From Flavobacteria bacterium BBFL7 (lineage in GTDB: Bacteria > Bacteroidota > Bacteroidia > Flavobacteriales > Flavobacteriaceae), in assembly GCA_000153385.1 (NCBI GenBank), contig CH672374.1, positions 695,610-759,609 on the forward strand: a DNA stretch of 64,000 nt, written 5' to 3'. This document shows, one piece after another, positions 9,246 to 17,989 of the stretch. The notes under the pieces are model-generated. The model saw only the letters and a list, made by a program, of their open reading frames with translations, was not told where the DNA came from and did no database searches. The translations under genes were made by a program, and so were the position numbers. The stretch's first letter is position 1; the number at the start of each line of letters is the position of its first letter.

Positions 9246-9854
9246 ATGGATTTTATACAAGTAATTGATTTAATGGGAACGGTAGCTTTTGCTATCTCTG
9301 GTGCTCTTGCCGCTTATAATAAAAAGTTAGACGCATTTGGAATCATCATTATCGCATTTGTTACTGCCGCTGGTGGTGGAACTATAAGAGACATTCTACT
9401 AGGTGTAAGTCCAGTTTCATGGATGACTAATATGAATCTAGTTTATACCATTCTTGTATGTGTATTGGTTACTTTTATATTCAGTCAGAAGTTACTCAAA
9501 CTGCGCAAAACACTTTTCTTTTTTGATACGATAGGTATCGGTTTATATACTGTTGTAGGGCTAGAAATGGGAATTACCGCAGGATTACATCCCTTTATAT
9601 GTGTAACCTTAGGTTGCATTACGGCCTGTTTTGGTGGAGTAATAAGAGATATTCTAGTAAATGAGATTCCAGTAATTTTCCGTAAAAACATCTATGCCAC
9701 AGCCTGTATCGCTGGTGGTGTTATTTACTTTATCCTTAGAAAGTTTGAGGCGCCAGAAAATATTACGTTCATCGTTTCTGGTATTTCAGTAATCGTTATA
9801 CGTATGCTTGCGGTAAGATTTAAATGGCAGCTACCACGACCTTATAAAGATTAA
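9246..9854 (+). CDS. Trimeric intracellular cation channel family protein (UPF0126/YicG-like)
   Basis: This 202-aa protein has about seven helices and an internal duplication typical of the family. The first half contains AGGGTIRDILLGVSPVSWM and the second FGGVIRDILVNEIPVIF. The paired GGxxRD motifs identify UPF0126/TRIC, whose prokaryotic members form trimeric cation-permeable channels. The start codon follows the RDD stop codon with no gap, so the two genes are co-transcribed and probably translationally coupled. Confidence 0.9.
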   Translation: MDFIQVIDLMGTVAFAISGALAAYNKKLDAFGIIIIAFVTAAGGGTIRDILLGVSPVSWMTNMNLVYTILVCVLVTFIFSQKLLKLRKTLFFFDTIGIGLYTVVGLEMGITAGLHPFICVTLGCITACFGGVIRDILVNEIPVIFRKNIYATACIAGGVIYFILRKFEAPENITFIVSGISVIVIRMLAVRFKWQLPRPYKD

Positions 9855-9869
9855 ATGATAGAATTTATA

Positions 9870-9885
9870 CGCTTTCGCGAAAGCG
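9870..9885. repeat. Iterated palindrome copy 3 (convergent intergenic)
   Basis: Perfect 16-mer, and symmetry extends three bases further each side (9867-9888, flanks ATA/TAT). It lies between the convergent TRIC and rhomboid genes, 15 bp after the TRIC stop. A hairpin could form but no U-tract follows, so it is not a convincing terminator. Confidence 0.95.
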
Positions 9886-9904
9886 TATCTTAACAAGAAA
9901 TTGC

Positions 9905-10777
9905 TTAATCCTTACCTGCTTTAAACAAAAAATCTTTCTCTGCTTTACTAAGGCTTTCATAACCACTTGCAGATATTTTATCTAAAATAGCGTCTATTTT
10001 CACTTGTTGTGTAGACTTCTCTTTAGAATTTGCCTTAGTAGATTTTTTATTGCGATAAACCGTTTTCATGGGTGCCTTTTTTTGTCTTTTAGTTCTAGGC
10101 TTAAAAAAAGACATTAATTGATCTCCTATAGAAGAGAGCCCTTTTAAAATATCATTTCCTTCACGCATTTTAAGGGCGGCATAAAACCCGATAGCTATAC
10201 CACCTAAATGAGCAAGGTTTCCACCTACATTATCAGGTGCAAAAATACCGGCAATGGTCATCACTAATAAGAAATAACCGATGTACTTCAATTTTAAGTT
10301 AAAGAAAATCAATCGCACCTCAGTTTCTGGCTGATAAGTACAAACAAATAAAGCTACTGCATAAACTCCTGCACTTGCCCCAACTAATCCAGCAGAATTC
10401 ACATAGGTAGAAAACAAGCTTTCACCCAGTAGGTAAAAAGCAGCTCCACTTAAAACACCAGCAAAGAATAAAGTGATTAATTGACGACTTTTAAATAAGT
10501 TAAGCATCATCTGTCCAAAGCTGAACAGAATCAACATATTCCAAAATAAATGGAAAATACCTGAGTGTAAAAAGGCGTATGTAAGAATAGACCATGGTTG
10601 TAATAAGGTTTCCCATAAACCTGGCGGTAATCTGAACCAGTAATATGAAGGCGCATATACATATTGTAATAACCACGACACTAAAGTTAACGCTACAATG
10701 ACAACAATTAACTGACCTAATGCTGTTTGCTGCGCATACTTACTTTTTAAATCATCTATGAAATTCATTAATCCCAA
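9905..10777 (-). CDS. Rhomboid family intramembrane serine protease with C-terminal tail
   Basis: This 290-aa protein has six membrane helices. It has HSGIFHLFWNMLILFSFG (HxxxN in helix 2), the catalytic-serine motif LVGASAGVYAVAL, and the catalytic-histidine segment NLAHLGGIAIGF. A basic linker rich in K (about 215-255) leads to a short C-terminal helical domain (ILDKISASGYESLSKAEKDF), as in Bacteroidota rhomboids. These proteases cleave membrane proteins within the bilayer; substrates are unknown. It overlaps the upstream rhomboid gene by 10 bp, so the pair is co-translated. Confidence 0.92.
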   Translation of the reverse strand: MGLMNFIDDLKSKYAQQTALGQLIVVIVALTLVSWLLQYVYAPSYYWFRLPPGLWETLLQPWSILTYAFLHSGIFHLFWNMLILFSFGQMMLNLFKSRQLITLFFAGVLSGAAFYLLGESLFSTYVNSAGLVGASAGVYAVALFVCTYQPETEVRLIFFNLKLKYIGYFLLVMTIAGIFAPDNVGGNLAHLGGIAIGFYAALKMREGNDILKGLSSIGDQLMSFFKPRTKRQKKAPMKTVYRNKKSTKANSKEKSTQQVKIDAILDKISASGYESLSKAEKDFLFKAGKD

Positions 10778-11469
10778 CGGTATTTGTCCATGCTATTTCT
10801 TTTCCAGTACCAGGTTATTATAAACCCTACAATTGCACCACCTACGTGTGCGGCATGGCCTATATTATCTTGTACACCTGTAATGCCTAAGGTAGCTATA
10901 GTCTCATAAGCAAAATAGGCACCTATCAACCATTTTGCCGCTATAGGAAATGGTATGAATAGTATTTGTAATTTAACATTAGGATATAAAAATGCAAAAC
11001 CTGCTAGTACTCCAAAGGTACATCCACTTGCTCCTACCATAACACCCCAAAAGTTGGGATCACTAATTGTACCAAAGAGTTGCTGATCTACAACAGCTTG
11101 TGTTACTCCTGCTTCTATCGCTTCATTAGTCCAAGTTATGTAGTCGTAATAATCAATTCCAGTGGTTAACAGATAAGCCCCTATACCCGAACTCAAATAG
11201 AAAAAAATAAATTTATTATTTCCCATCCATCTTTCCAACGGCGGACCAAAAATAGCGAGTACATACATATTCATTAAAATATGTAAGAAATTTGCAGAAT
11301 CATGCATGAACATGTGCGTTATAGGTTGCCATATTTGAAACCTAGGATCTTCAAAAAAATGAAGAGCAAATGTGTCATATAATCCTGGAGCAATAAAAAC
11401 AGTCCCTATATAAAAAACGACATTAAGAATAATAATGCCCTTTACTACAGGCGTCATGTTACTAAACAT
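10768..11469 (-). CDS. Rhomboid family intramembrane serine protease
   Basis: This 233-aa rhomboid has HDSANFLHILMNMYVLAIFG in helix 2, the serine motif MVGASGCTFGVLAGFAFL and the histidine motif IGHAAHVGGAIVGF, so Ser and His are both kept. The segment FGPPLERWMGNNKFIFFY matches the loop usually seen after helix 2. A ~35-residue insertion (about 108-145, YYDYITWTNEAIEAGVTQ) lengthens the loop before the Ser helix. It starts directly after the mutL stop and overlaps the next rhomboid gene. Confidence 0.92.
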   Translation of the reverse strand: MFSNMTPVVKGIIILNVVFYIGTVFIAPGLYDTFALHFFEDPRFQIWQPITHMFMHDSANFLHILMNMYVLAIFGPPLERWMGNNKFIFFYLSSGIGAYLLTTGIDYYDYITWTNEAIEAGVTQAVVDQQLFGTISDPNFWGVMVGASGCTFGVLAGFAFLYPNVKLQILFIPFPIAAKWLIGAYFAYETIATLGITGVQDNIGHAAHVGGAIVGFIITWYWKRNSMDKYRWD

Positions 11470-11470
11470 A

Positions 11471-13297
11471 CTAGTTAAACTTTAAATTTAGGCTTTCGCC
11501 CGTGATATTTATGAACACCTTTTTTCCTTGAGCGGTAAGTTCTGACTCTTTACAAGCAAATAATTCATCTACAAGATTCTCCATGGCTTCTTGACTCATA
11601 GATTCTCCGCTTCTTATGGCCATTCCTCGAGCCATGGTAGCTGCTAGACGATCTGATTGAGAAAAACTTTCCTTTGGTAAGTCTAATTCACTATCTCTAA
11701 TGATCGTTTCTAGAACCTCTGGAACATGTTTTTCTTTCAACTGGATAGGCAATCCAACAATTTCAACAACATTATTTGCTAATGTTTTAAAGATAAAACC
11801 TGTCTGCTCTAACTGGTCTTGTAATTGTGTTAAAATAGAAACTTCATCTACAGGTAAATTAAGCCTTAACGGAAATAATAATTGTTGACTTGTACCTCTT
11901 TGTACCGTTATATGTTTTAATAATTGTTCATAGAGCACACGTTCGTGAGCACGATTTTGATGAATGACTAACATACCACTCTTCAAAGTGCTGATGATAA
12001 ATTTGCGCTGTAATTGAAAAATATTGCGTGTTACTTTTTCATCCTCAAACATCGATGTAGTCATTGATACTTCTTCCGTCTCGTCGACTAAGGTGGATGC
12101 TTCATCTAATCCTGCATATAGCGATTCCCATGCCTGTGGCGCAGGTTTACTGTAAGATGGTGTTGATTTATTGGTGCTAAAACTGCCGGTATTTGAAAAA
12201 GGATTGAAATCTGGATTGACTTCTATTTTAGGTGAACTGGTATTTTTCTTAGTATACTCATAAGGGACCTCATATTGAGGTTCTTTATCAAAATCAATCG
12301 CATTAATACTGAACTGTCCTAACGCATGTTTTACACTAGCCCTAACAATTGCGTACAAGCTGTGCTCATCATCAAATTTAACTTCAGTTTTTGTAGGGTG
12401 AATATTGATATCTACACTATCCTTGGGCACATCTAGAAATAAAAAATATGTTGGATTATTTTTCTCTTTCAGTAAGCCTTCAAAAGCACTCGTAACAGCA
12501 TGATGTAAGTAGTTGTGCTTGATAAATCGATCATTAACAAAAAAGTACTGTAATCCTTTAGTTTTACGAGCAAACTCTGGTTTACCCACAAAACCAGAAA
12601 TTTTAACTAGTTCAGTTTCTTCTTCAACAGGCACTAATTTTTCATTAGTCTTTGCTCCCATTATATTTACAATACGCTGTCGGTAATTACTAATTGGTAA
12701 ATTAAATAACTCTGTATCATTACTAGAGAATTTAAGTCCTACTTGAGGATGTGCCATGGCCACGCGATGAAACTCATCAGTGATATTACGCAGCTCAACG
12801 TTATCAGATTTTAAAAATTTACGTCGTGCAGGCACATTATAAAATAAATTGCGCACACTAATCATGGTGCCTTTAGTAGTAACTACAGGCTCTTGATTAA
12901 CCACTTTACTGCCTTCTATTTCAAGAAAAGTCCCTAAATCATCTTCTTCTCTTTTTGTTTTTAGCGATACATGTGCAATCGCCGCTACAGAAGCTAGTGC
13001 TTCACCTCGAAAACCCTTTGTATGCAAATCAAAAAGATCATTTGCATTAGTGATTTTAGAAGTAGCATGCCTTTCAAATGCCATACGAGCATCTGTCATA
13101 CTCATTCCTTTCCCATCATCAATGACCTGCACAAGTGTCTTACCAGCATCTTTAATAATTAAAGAAATTTGTGTGGCTCCAGCATCAATAGCATTTTCTA
13201 ATAATTCTTTAACAACACTTGCTGGACGTTGCACAACTTCTCCAGCCGCGATCTGGTTAGCCACATGATCGGGCAATAATCTTATAATGTCTGACAT
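11471..13297 (-). CDS. mutL: DNA mismatch repair protein MutL
   Basis: This 608-aa protein has the GHKL ATPase N-terminus: IAAGEVVQRPASVVKELLEN, DDGKGM, and TKGFRGEALASVAAIAHV. The transducer domain contains FVNDRFIKHNYL and VDINIHPTKTEVKF. A linker of ~90 residues precedes the C-terminal dimerisation domain. The endonuclease motif, normally DQxxAHERxLYE, reads HQNRAHERVLYE from H446, so the metal-binding Asp is replaced by His. The usual C-terminal CPHGRP-type metal motif is also not recognisable (TAQGKK). MutL couples MutS mismatch recognition to strand incision. Nicking activity may be reduced here, which is an inference. Confidence 0.95.
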   Translation of the reverse strand: MSDIIRLLPDHVANQIAAGEVVQRPASVVKELLENAIDAGATQISLIIKDAGKTLVQVIDDGKGMSMTDARMAFERHATSKITNANDLFDLHTKGFRGEALASVAAIAHVSLKTKREEDDLGTFLEIEGSKVVNQEPVVTTKGTMISVRNLFYNVPARRKFLKSDNVELRNITDEFHRVAMAHPQVGLKFSSNDTELFNLPISNYRQRIVNIMGAKTNEKLVPVEEETELVKISGFVGKPEFARKTKGLQYFFVNDRFIKHNYLHHAVTSAFEGLLKEKNNPTYFLFLDVPKDSVDINIHPTKTEVKFDDEHSLYAIVRASVKHALGQFSINAIDFDKEPQYEVPYEYTKKNTSSPKIEVNPDFNPFSNTGSFSTNKSTPSYSKPAPQAWESLYAGLDEASTLVDETEEVSMTTSMFEDEKVTRNIFQLQRKFIISTLKSGMLVIHQNRAHERVLYEQLLKHITVQRGTSQQLLFPLRLNLPVDEVSILTQLQDQLEQTGFIFKTLANNVVEIVGLPIQLKEKHVPEVLETIIRDSELDLPKESFSQSDRLAATMARGMAIRSGESMSQEAMENLVDELFACKESELTAQGKKVFINITGESLNLKFN

Positions 13298-13306
13298 GAA
13301 GTCAAT

Positions 13307-13588
13307 CTAAAATTTAAATATGGATAAATCAAAATCAATTAACCATAGAAAGACCAATACCAGCACTGCAATTATGATATATAAGCGTCTTTTAACAGCA
13401 GCATCTACACCTTGCTTATAATCGCTCATCGCTGTATTGAACCTATTCTTTAAGCCACCAGTATCAATAGTTGATCGGTGCTCATCAAATTTATGTTTAA
13501 TTTCAAACGGTCGTGTTCCTTCCTCCTGCTTGTAAAAGCGAGGTTCGTAACTGTACTTCTTATTTTTGCGACGTGTTAGAATTCCCAT
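13307..13588 (-). CDS. Small membrane-anchored protein upstream of mutL
   Basis: This 93-aa protein has a basic N-terminus (MGILTRRKNKKYSYEPRFYK), a hydrophilic middle (FEIKHKFDEHRSTID) and a single C-terminal membrane helix (LYIIIAVLVLVFLWLIDFDL). Similar small proteins lie beside mutL/ribH in flavobacteria and are sometimes labelled riboflavin synthase subunit beta. Nothing in the sequence supports that activity: it has no lumazine- or riboflavin-synthase motif, and the real ribH is at 17464-17985. It is probably the first gene of the mutL-rhomboid transcription unit. Confidence 0.8.
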   Translation of the reverse strand: MGILTRRKNKKYSYEPRFYKQEEGTRPFEIKHKFDEHRSTIDTGGLKNRFNTAMSDYKQGVDAAVKRRLYIIIAVLVLVFLWLIDFDLSIFKF

Positions 13589-13603
13589 GACTATGGTTTA
13601 TTA

Positions 13604-13611
13604 CAAAGTTA
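13604..13611 (-). promoter_or_regulatory. Candidate -7 promoter element for the mutL operon
   Basis: On the minus strand this reads TAACTTTG, an exact match to the Bacteroidota TAnnTTTG element, 16 bp upstream of the ATG at 13588. A TTTG at 13636-13639 could be the -33 box, but the spacing is longer than usual. Confidence 0.5.
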
Positions 13612-13714
13612 ATAAATATGCTCTACTACATACGTCAAACACCGTACCGACTATCAACAATGTGATGAATAAATGAATAATATTGACATAGTAACCATTT
13701 ATGTCTATAGATTA

Positions 13715-13730
13715 CGCTTTCGCGAAAGCG
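13715..13730. repeat. Iterated palindrome copy 4 (divergent intergenic)
   Basis: Perfect 16-mer, extended to 22 bp of symmetry by TTA/TAA flanks (13712-13733). It lies midway between the divergent mutL operon and the subtilase gene. Confidence 0.95.
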
Positions 13731-13823
13731 TAACAATCAACAAAACAAGCTATTCTATTCAATTTTATCTTTTTGTGATTTTTACGTTTTATATTTAAGG
13801 ATTCCTTAAAAGACATTAATTAT

Positions 13824-16800
13824 ATGACTCTAACCAACTACCTCACCCATACTTATACTTTACTAGTTACTTTTTTATTTATTACCTATAGTTCTTTAGC
13901 CTTTTCTCAAGACTCATATCCCATAGATTTTCAAGGAGATATTATCGATATGAACTCTAATATCGATAGTTTTCAATGGTCGGATTATCCATCAAAGAGC
14001 ATCCTAAAAAACCATTATACAGGTTGGATTCAATTTGCACAGACTCCGACTTATACCACACAGCAAGAATTAAACGCTGCAGGAATAACACTTGAATCCT
14101 ATCTACCGCATAGAACTTATGCTTTTACAACGTCGCAAGAAGTAAATCCTTTATTTCTACAACAAAAAGGTGTCATTTCTATTTTGCCTTATGATAATCG
14201 CATGAAATTATCTCATGACCTCAAAAATCAAACAATTGGTGATTGGGCAGTTCAAGGAAATAAGACACTGATACAGATCCAATATTTTAAATTAATTACT
14301 GTAGAAGATATTAATGTGATTTTAAAAAATGATCATATTGAAATTGTAGAAGTTTATAGTACTGGTCATACCGCAATAATAGCGTTAGAAAATGATCGAA
14401 TTGATACTATTGCATCACGCAATTATATCCAATATATGGATGTTATAATGCCTCCATCGATAAAAGAAGATACAGATGGTAGAGGATTACATCGATCTAA
14501 TAGTTTAGACACACAACAGACCGGTGGACGCAACTACACCGGCGCGGGAATAGGTGTATTAGTAAGAGATGATGGAATTGTGGGACCACACATAGATTTT
14601 GAAGGTCGTATAGATAATACCCAAGCTACTGGTACTGGTCAAACACATGGTGATGGTGTTGCAGGAATTCTAGCTGGTGCAGGAAATCTTAATCCCGAAA
14701 ACAGAGGAATGGCTGCTGGATCTAATGTTTATGTCTCTAACTATGCTTCATCCTTTTTAGATGGAACCACGACTTCTCTTATTGCAAATGGAAACGTTCA
14801 AATTACTAATTCCTCATATGGAAATGGCTGTAATGCTGGTTACACTATAACGGCAAATACAGTTGATTCGCAAATTAATAATACACCAACCTTATTACAT
14901 GTATTTTCTGCAGGGAATTCAAATGGGTCTGATTGTGGATATGGCGCTGGTGGCCAATGGGGAAATATAACAGGTGGACACAAACAAGGTAAAAATGTAA
15001 TTGCGACAGCAAATGTCAATGATGACGGAAGCCTAGCAGGCAGCAGTAGTAATGGCCCAGCTACAGATGGACGTATTAAACCAGACATCACTGCGCATGG
15101 ACAAGGCCACATTTCAACAGATGAGGATAATGGATACCTTTCTTTTGGTGGTACATCCGGTGCTGCTCCAGGTGTTGCTGGTGTAGCAGCACAATTATAT
15201 GACGCATATCAAACACTTGCTAATGGTAATTTACCTGAATCTGCTTTAATCAAAGCTATCATGCTTAATACTGCAAATGATGTAGGAAATACAGGTCCAG
15301 ATTTTCAATATGGATGGGGAATTGTCAATGGACTAAGAGCCGTAAAAACAATAGAAAACAGAAGTTTTTATAGCAGAACTGTTTCTCAAGGAACCGTTCA
15401 AAATAGAGTAATTCCTGTACCGCAAAATGCATCTCAATTAAGAATTATGCTATACTGGAATGATCCAGCTGCCGCTACAGGTGCAACAACAGCTCTTGTC
15501 AACGATTTAGATTTAATAGTTACAGATCCTGCAGGTGCTAACTATAATCCTTGGGTACTTAACAGCAGTCCTAATGCAGCAACGCTCAATTCACCAGCAA
15601 CTACTGGAGTAGACAGACTTAATAATATGGAACAAGTGGTTATTGATAATCCGCTAGCAGGTGATTTTACTGTAAATGTTTCAGGTTTTAATATTCCTAT
15701 GGGAATTCAACAATTCTATGTGGTATATGAAGTCATTGAAGAAGAACTAGCAATTACTTATCCCGATGGTGGCGAATTTCTAACACCTGGAACTACTGAA
15801 TTTATCCAATGGGATGCTACTAATTCTAGCGGAAATCTTTCATTAGAATATAGTTCTGATGATGGAACTAGCTGGAATACCATTACCACGTTGAGTAATA
15901 ATAGTATTTTATATGAATGGACTATACCTAATGATATATCTGGAAAATGTCTTGTGAGAATTACAGATAGTAATGGTAATACGGATACCAGCAATAGCAC
16001 ATTTTCTATTGCAGATAGAGTTACAGGACTTGCGATTACACAAGTTTGCCCTACTTATATTAATGTGTCTTGGAATGCAGTTCCTGGAGCCACATCATAT
16101 GACATATTTACATTAGGGCAACAGTTTATGGAGTTGAATGGTAGTAGTACTACATTGAGCTATAGCATACCCATTACAAATTTGAACGATGCGCAGTGGA
16201 TTGCAGTGCGCGCAACAGGTGGAAATGGCTGGACTAGTCTTAGATCTAACGCGATTAAATGTGATGGCAGTGGTCTATTTAACTGCTCCTTAAGTAATGA
16301 TTTAACTATTGATAGCATATTAAATACCACAGCAGATTTTCAAACATTATGTAATCCGGGACCTATTATAATATCTGCAAGTGTAGAAAACTTAGGGTCA
16401 CAAGATCAATCCAATTTCTTCATTTCCTATCAAATAGATAACCATGCAGCGGTACAAGAAACTTACAATAATACTCTTATCGCTGGTTCTTCAATTGTTT
16501 ATAATTTTACAACTCCAGCAGCGGTAAGTACAAATGGTGCGGGAATTTTAAGAGTTTGGGTAAATTCGACTAATGATGAACAAATTACAAATGATGAAAA
16601 AACGTTAGATTATTTTGCTACAGCAGTAAGTGAAACATTAGATATTACTGAACCATTTGATATCAGCGGAGTGTTTCCTACTGGATGGTTACTGGACAAT
16701 CCAGATAATGCTATATCATGGAGTGAAGAATTGAATGTCATAGGTAGTGATGGTAATCCTACCACTGCTGCATATGTAGATGGGGCAAATTATAATGCGC

Positions 16801-17426
16801 GTGGACAAAACGACACTTTTACTACAAATTATTACAATTTGAACTTTAACGGTACAGCAACATTAACATTTGACATTGCAAAAGCACAATGGTCCTCTTC
16901 CTATAATGATGGTCTAAGAGTAGAATTATCTACAGATTGTGGTAATACTTTTAATCAAATCTATTTTAAAGACGGCTTATCGCTTGCCACTGTGCCGTAC
17001 ACAAACACAACCTGGTCACCTAGCAGTGCAGCAGACTGGCGACAAGAAACTGTAGATATTAGCTCTTACATAGGTAATGATATCATATTAAGATTCGTCA
17101 ATTTAAATGACTACAGTAACAGTACTTACATAGATAACATTTCACTTAACAGTACCTTATCAAATGATGACAATCAATTAGCTAATGGTATCAATCTGTT
17201 TCCAAATCCAGCTAGCTCAACCGTCATAATAGAATTTGATTCCTCTATTATAGAGCCTGCAGAAATTCAAATCATAAATAACCTAGGTCAGGTCGTTCAG
17301 CAGAGTTATAAAGCATTTGATACTAACAGGTTGAGACTAGATATTAGTCACTACAGTACAGGATTATATTTTATATCAATTAAATCTAGATCACTACAAA
17401 CAACAAAAAAGCTGATTATAAAATAA
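13824..17426 (+). CDS. Secreted S8 subtilisin-like serine protease with T9SS sorting domain
   Basis: This 1200-aa protein has a signal peptide (about 1-29, ending SSLAFSQ) and an N-terminal pro-region. The S8 catalytic domain has candidate triad Asp249 (VRDDG), His275 (THGDGVAG) and Ser445 (GGTSGAAPGVAG). A P-domain-like beta region, Ig/FNIII-like modules (about 640-800) and a jelly-roll-type domain follow. The C-terminus is a type A T9SS sorting domain (NLFPNPASSTVIIEF to TTKKLIIK), so it is predicted to be exported by T9SS to the surface or medium. It is the only plus-strand gene between the minus-strand mutL and ribH groups. Confidence 0.93.
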   Translation: MTLTNYLTHTYTLLVTFLFITYSSLAFSQDSYPIDFQGDIIDMNSNIDSFQWSDYPSKSILKNHYTGWIQFAQTPTYTTQQELNAAGITLESYLPHRTYAFTTSQEVNPLFLQQKGVISILPYDNRMKLSHDLKNQTIGDWAVQGNKTLIQIQYFKLITVEDINVILKNDHIEIVEVYSTGHTAIIALENDRIDTIASRNYIQYMDVIMPPSIKEDTDGRGLHRSNSLDTQQTGGRNYTGAGIGVLVRDDGIVGPHIDFEGRIDNTQATGTGQTHGDGVAGILAGAGNLNPENRGMAAGSNVYVSNYASSFLDGTTTSLIANGNVQITNSSYGNGCNAGYTITANTVDSQINNTPTLLHVFSAGNSNGSDCGYGAGGQWGNITGGHKQGKNVIATANVNDDGSLAGSSSNGPATDGRIKPDITAHGQGHISTDEDNGYLSFGGTSGAAPGVAGVAAQLYDAYQTLANGNLPESALIKAIMLNTANDVGNTGPDFQYGWGIVNGLRAVKTIENRSFYSRTVSQGTVQNRVIPVPQNASQLRIMLYWNDPAAATGATTALVNDLDLIVTDPAGANYNPWVLNSSPNAATLNSPATTGVDRLNNMEQVVIDNPLAGDFTVNVSGFNIPMGIQQFYVVYEVIEEELAITYPDGGEFLTPGTTEFIQWDATNSSGNLSLEYSSDDGTSWNTITTLSNNSILYEWTIPNDISGKCLVRITDSNGNTDTSNSTFSIADRVTGLAITQVCPTYINVSWNAVPGATSYDIFTLGQQFMELNGSSTTLSYSIPITNLNDAQWIAVRATGGNGWTSLRSNAIKCDGSGLFNCSLSNDLTIDSILNTTADFQTLCNPGPIIISASVENLGSQDQSNFFISYQIDNHAAVQETYNNTLIAGSSIVYNFTTPAAVSTNGAGILRVWVNSTNDEQITNDEKTLDYFATAVSETLDITEPFDISGVFPTGWLLDNPDNAISWSEELNVIGSDGNPTTAAYVDGANYNARGQNDTFTTNYYNLNFNGTATLTFDIAKAQWSSSYNDGLRVELSTDCGNTFNQIYFKDGLSLATVPYTNTTWSPSSAADWRQETVDISSYIGNDIILRFVNLNDYSNSTYIDNISLNSTLSNDDNQLANGINLFPNPASSTVIIEFDSSIIEPAEIQIINNLGQVVQQSYKAFDTNRLRLDISHYSTGLYFISIKSRSLQTTKKLIIK

Positions 17427-17435
17427 TCAGCTTTT
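17407..17435. terminator. Bidirectional terminator between subtilase and ribH
   Basis: A 13-bp perfect stem (AAAAGCTGATTAT / ATAATCAGCTTTT) has a 3-nt loop and overlaps the subtilase stop codon. T4 follows on the plus strand and T6 on the minus strand, so it can serve both convergent genes and fits ribH slightly better. Confidence 0.75.
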
Positions 17436-17463
17436 GAAATGTAAATTATAAATTTTGGATAGT

Positions 17464-17985
17464 TTAATGGTCGTTTTTTATAGCGGCCATTTTTATTGCA
17501 GCTATAGCTGCTTCAGATCCTTTATTCCCATGGATACCACCGCTGCGTGCTACAGATTGTGCATGAGTATCATCAGTAAGTACACAAAAAATTACTGGTA
17601 TACGTGTTTTATTTAAATTAAGGTCTTTAATTCCTTGAGTCACTCCTTGACAAACAAAGTCAAAATGGGCTGTCTCACCACGTATCACATTACCTATCGC
17701 AATAATTGCGTCTAATGGTTTCTTAGTTCTTCTATTAACCACAGGATAAGATCTATGTTGCATCATTTTACATCCATAAATCAGCTCAAAAGATCCTGGA
17801 ACATCCATTCTGTGAACGTTGAATTGATCCACACCACAATCCATTAAAGTCTCTACAGCGCCTTTATAAAGGTTTTCTGTAATATCATCATTCCATTCAG
17901 AAACAACAATCCCGATACGCATTGCTGCAGCATCGGGTAATTTGCTTTTATCGTAATGTGATAAGTCTTTTCCTTGAGTCGCCAT
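17464..17985 (-). CDS. ribH: 6,7-dimethyl-8-ribityllumazine synthase
   Basis: This 173-aa protein shows the lumazine synthase blocks in order: RIGIVVSEWNDDIT, VDQFNVHRMDVPGSFELI, AIIAIGNVIRGETAHFDFVC (with the catalytic His of the GETxHF motif), IPVIFCVLTDDTHAQS, and a C-terminal NKGSEAAIAAIKMA. It condenses ribulose-derived dihydroxybutanone phosphate with the pyrimidine precursor in the penultimate step of riboflavin synthesis. It lies 4 bp downstream of the TPR membrane protein gene and is probably co-transcribed with it. Confidence 0.97.
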   Translation of the reverse strand: MATQGKDLSHYDKSKLPDAAAMRIGIVVSEWNDDITENLYKGAVETLMDCGVDQFNVHRMDVPGSFELIYGCKMMQHRSYPVVNRRTKKPLDAIIAIGNVIRGETAHFDFVCQGVTQGIKDLNLNKTRIPVIFCVLTDDTHAQSVARSGGIHGNKGSEAAIAAIKMAAIKNDH

Positions 17986-17989
17986 GGAA

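Noticed and set aside
9867-9888. Palindrome copy at 9870 as a terminator between convergent genes
   Set aside because: A hairpin is possible, but no T-run follows on either strand, and the same sequence occurs inside genes and at promoters, so termination is not its general role.
11491-11500. GGCTTTCGCC near the mutL end as another palindrome copy
   Set aside because: Only one half matches and symmetry is lost after the centre, so it is probably chance.
13307-13588. Small protein as riboflavin synthase beta subunit
   Set aside because: It is membrane-anchored and has no lumazine synthase motif; the real ribH is elsewhere in the window. The label seems to be a database error.
14840-15112. 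Open frame antisense to the subtilase gene
   Set aside because: It is a shadow of the strongly supported subtilase reading frame, without its own promoter or family match.
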